Shown here piece by piece: positions 6,280 through 6,507 of a DNA stretch of 6,507 nucleotides (positions are counted from its first letter, which is position 1; every line of letters starts with the position of its first letter). The translations under genes were made by a program, and so were the position numbers. This DNA comes from a bacterium (GTDB taxonomy: Bacteria > Spirochaetota > Spirochaetia > JABEVK01), in NCBI GenBank assembly GCA_021781625.1, contig JAJXWL010000117.1:1-6507 (forward strand), written 5' to 3'. The notes beneath the pieces are model-generated. The model saw nothing but the letters and a program-made list of their open reading frames with translations. It was not told the origin of the DNA and ran no database searches.

Positions 6280-6507
6280 TCAGGTTTTGAAGGGGCCGCC
6301 AGGTCGCCCCGAGCCTAGGCGAGACCGGGCTTCGGCTATCGCTTGCTTCCACAGTCGCGACACCATCACATTCAACTTTTCTTGCCTCTGTACAAAAAAC
6401 GACAGCGACCGGTGAAAAATGCGCAGGGCGGCCAAAACATCGGGTTTAAGAGTATTTCTTGAGGCGCCATAACCAAAGTTTTCGATGGGACGCAGGAACT
6501 TCCAGTG
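6280..6507 (-). CDS. C-terminus of an unrecognised basic protein (5' end beyond window)
   Basis: On the minus strand an open frame enters at base 6507 and runs 75 codons to a TGA at 6282-6280. It begins HWKFLRPIENFGYGASRN, continues through a predicted helical stretch rich in Arg, Lys, Leu and Phe (about residues 21-62 of the visible part), and ends in a Gly/Pro/Arg-rich tail (GSGRPGGPFK). The frame fills the region not covered by the operon and stops just before it, as expected for a real convergent gene. I do not recognise the family; no catalytic motif, signal peptide or membrane segment is clear in this part. It could still be a chance open frame, since there is no start codon context to test. 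Confidence 0.5.
   Translation of the reverse strand, partial: HWKFLRPIENFGYGASRNTLKPDVLAALRIFHRSLSFFVQRQEKLNVMVSRLWKQAIAEARSRLGSGRPGGPFKT

Noticed and set aside
6292..6323. Inverted repeats (GGGGC/GCCCC around a 9-nt loop, and the GCCTAGGC palindrome) as a possible terminator
   Set aside because: Stems are short, no T run follows on either strand, and they fall inside the minus-strand reading frame.
5888..6352. A 154-codon minus-strand open frame overlapping the FAD subunit gene
   Set aside because: It is antisense to a well-supported gene, has no family motifs, and conflicts with the better-placed minus-strand frame ending at 6280.

Overview
The window is one tightly packed plus-strand operon, cut at its 5' end, followed by the 3' end of a convergent minus-strand gene. 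It carries the C-terminus of a NusG-family antiterminator, a CapD/FlaA1-type nucleotide-sugar 4,6-dehydratase, a DegT/ArnB-type sugar aminotransferase, and three genes that look like the large (molybdopterin), small (2Fe-2S) and medium (FAD) subunits of a xanthine dehydrogenase/CO dehydrogenase-type molybdenum hydroxylase. All five plus-strand junctions are overlaps (4, 17, 17, 29 and 17 nt), so the genes are almost certainly co-transcribed and translationally coupled.

Organism: base composition is balanced to slightly GC-rich. The order CapD-like dehydratase, DegT aminotransferase, unknown large protein, CoxS/quinoline 2-oxidoreductase-like iron-sulfur protein resembles, from memory, the TP0077-TP0080 region of Treponema pallidum. 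A treponeme-like or other spirochaete is therefore my best guess, but this is recollection, not a search result.

Layout: 1-189 NusG-like KOW domain and low-complexity tail; 186-1658 dehydratase; 1642-2838 aminotransferase; 2822-4948 Mo-hydroxylase-like large subunit, whose start I place at a CTG because the first ATG falls inside a conserved motif; 4920-5402 2Fe-2S subunit; 5386-6246 FAD subunit; 6247-6279 short convergent intergenic gap; 6280-6507 (minus) end of an unrecognised gene.

How they may work together: the dehydratase and aminotransferase together would make a UDP-4-amino-4,6-dideoxy sugar for a surface glycan, glycolipid or glycoprotein, and NusG paralogues often drive such long polysaccharide operons. 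The unusual part is the second half. The FAD and 2Fe-2S subunits keep their cofactor motifs, but the large subunit has lost the glycine-rich Mo-cofactor loop, the active-site arginine region and the catalytic GxGE glutamate. The most interesting reading is a flavin/iron-sulfur redox complex built on a molybdenum hydroxylase scaffold that no longer does molybdenum chemistry and is wired into a sugar-modification operon. That reading is inference.
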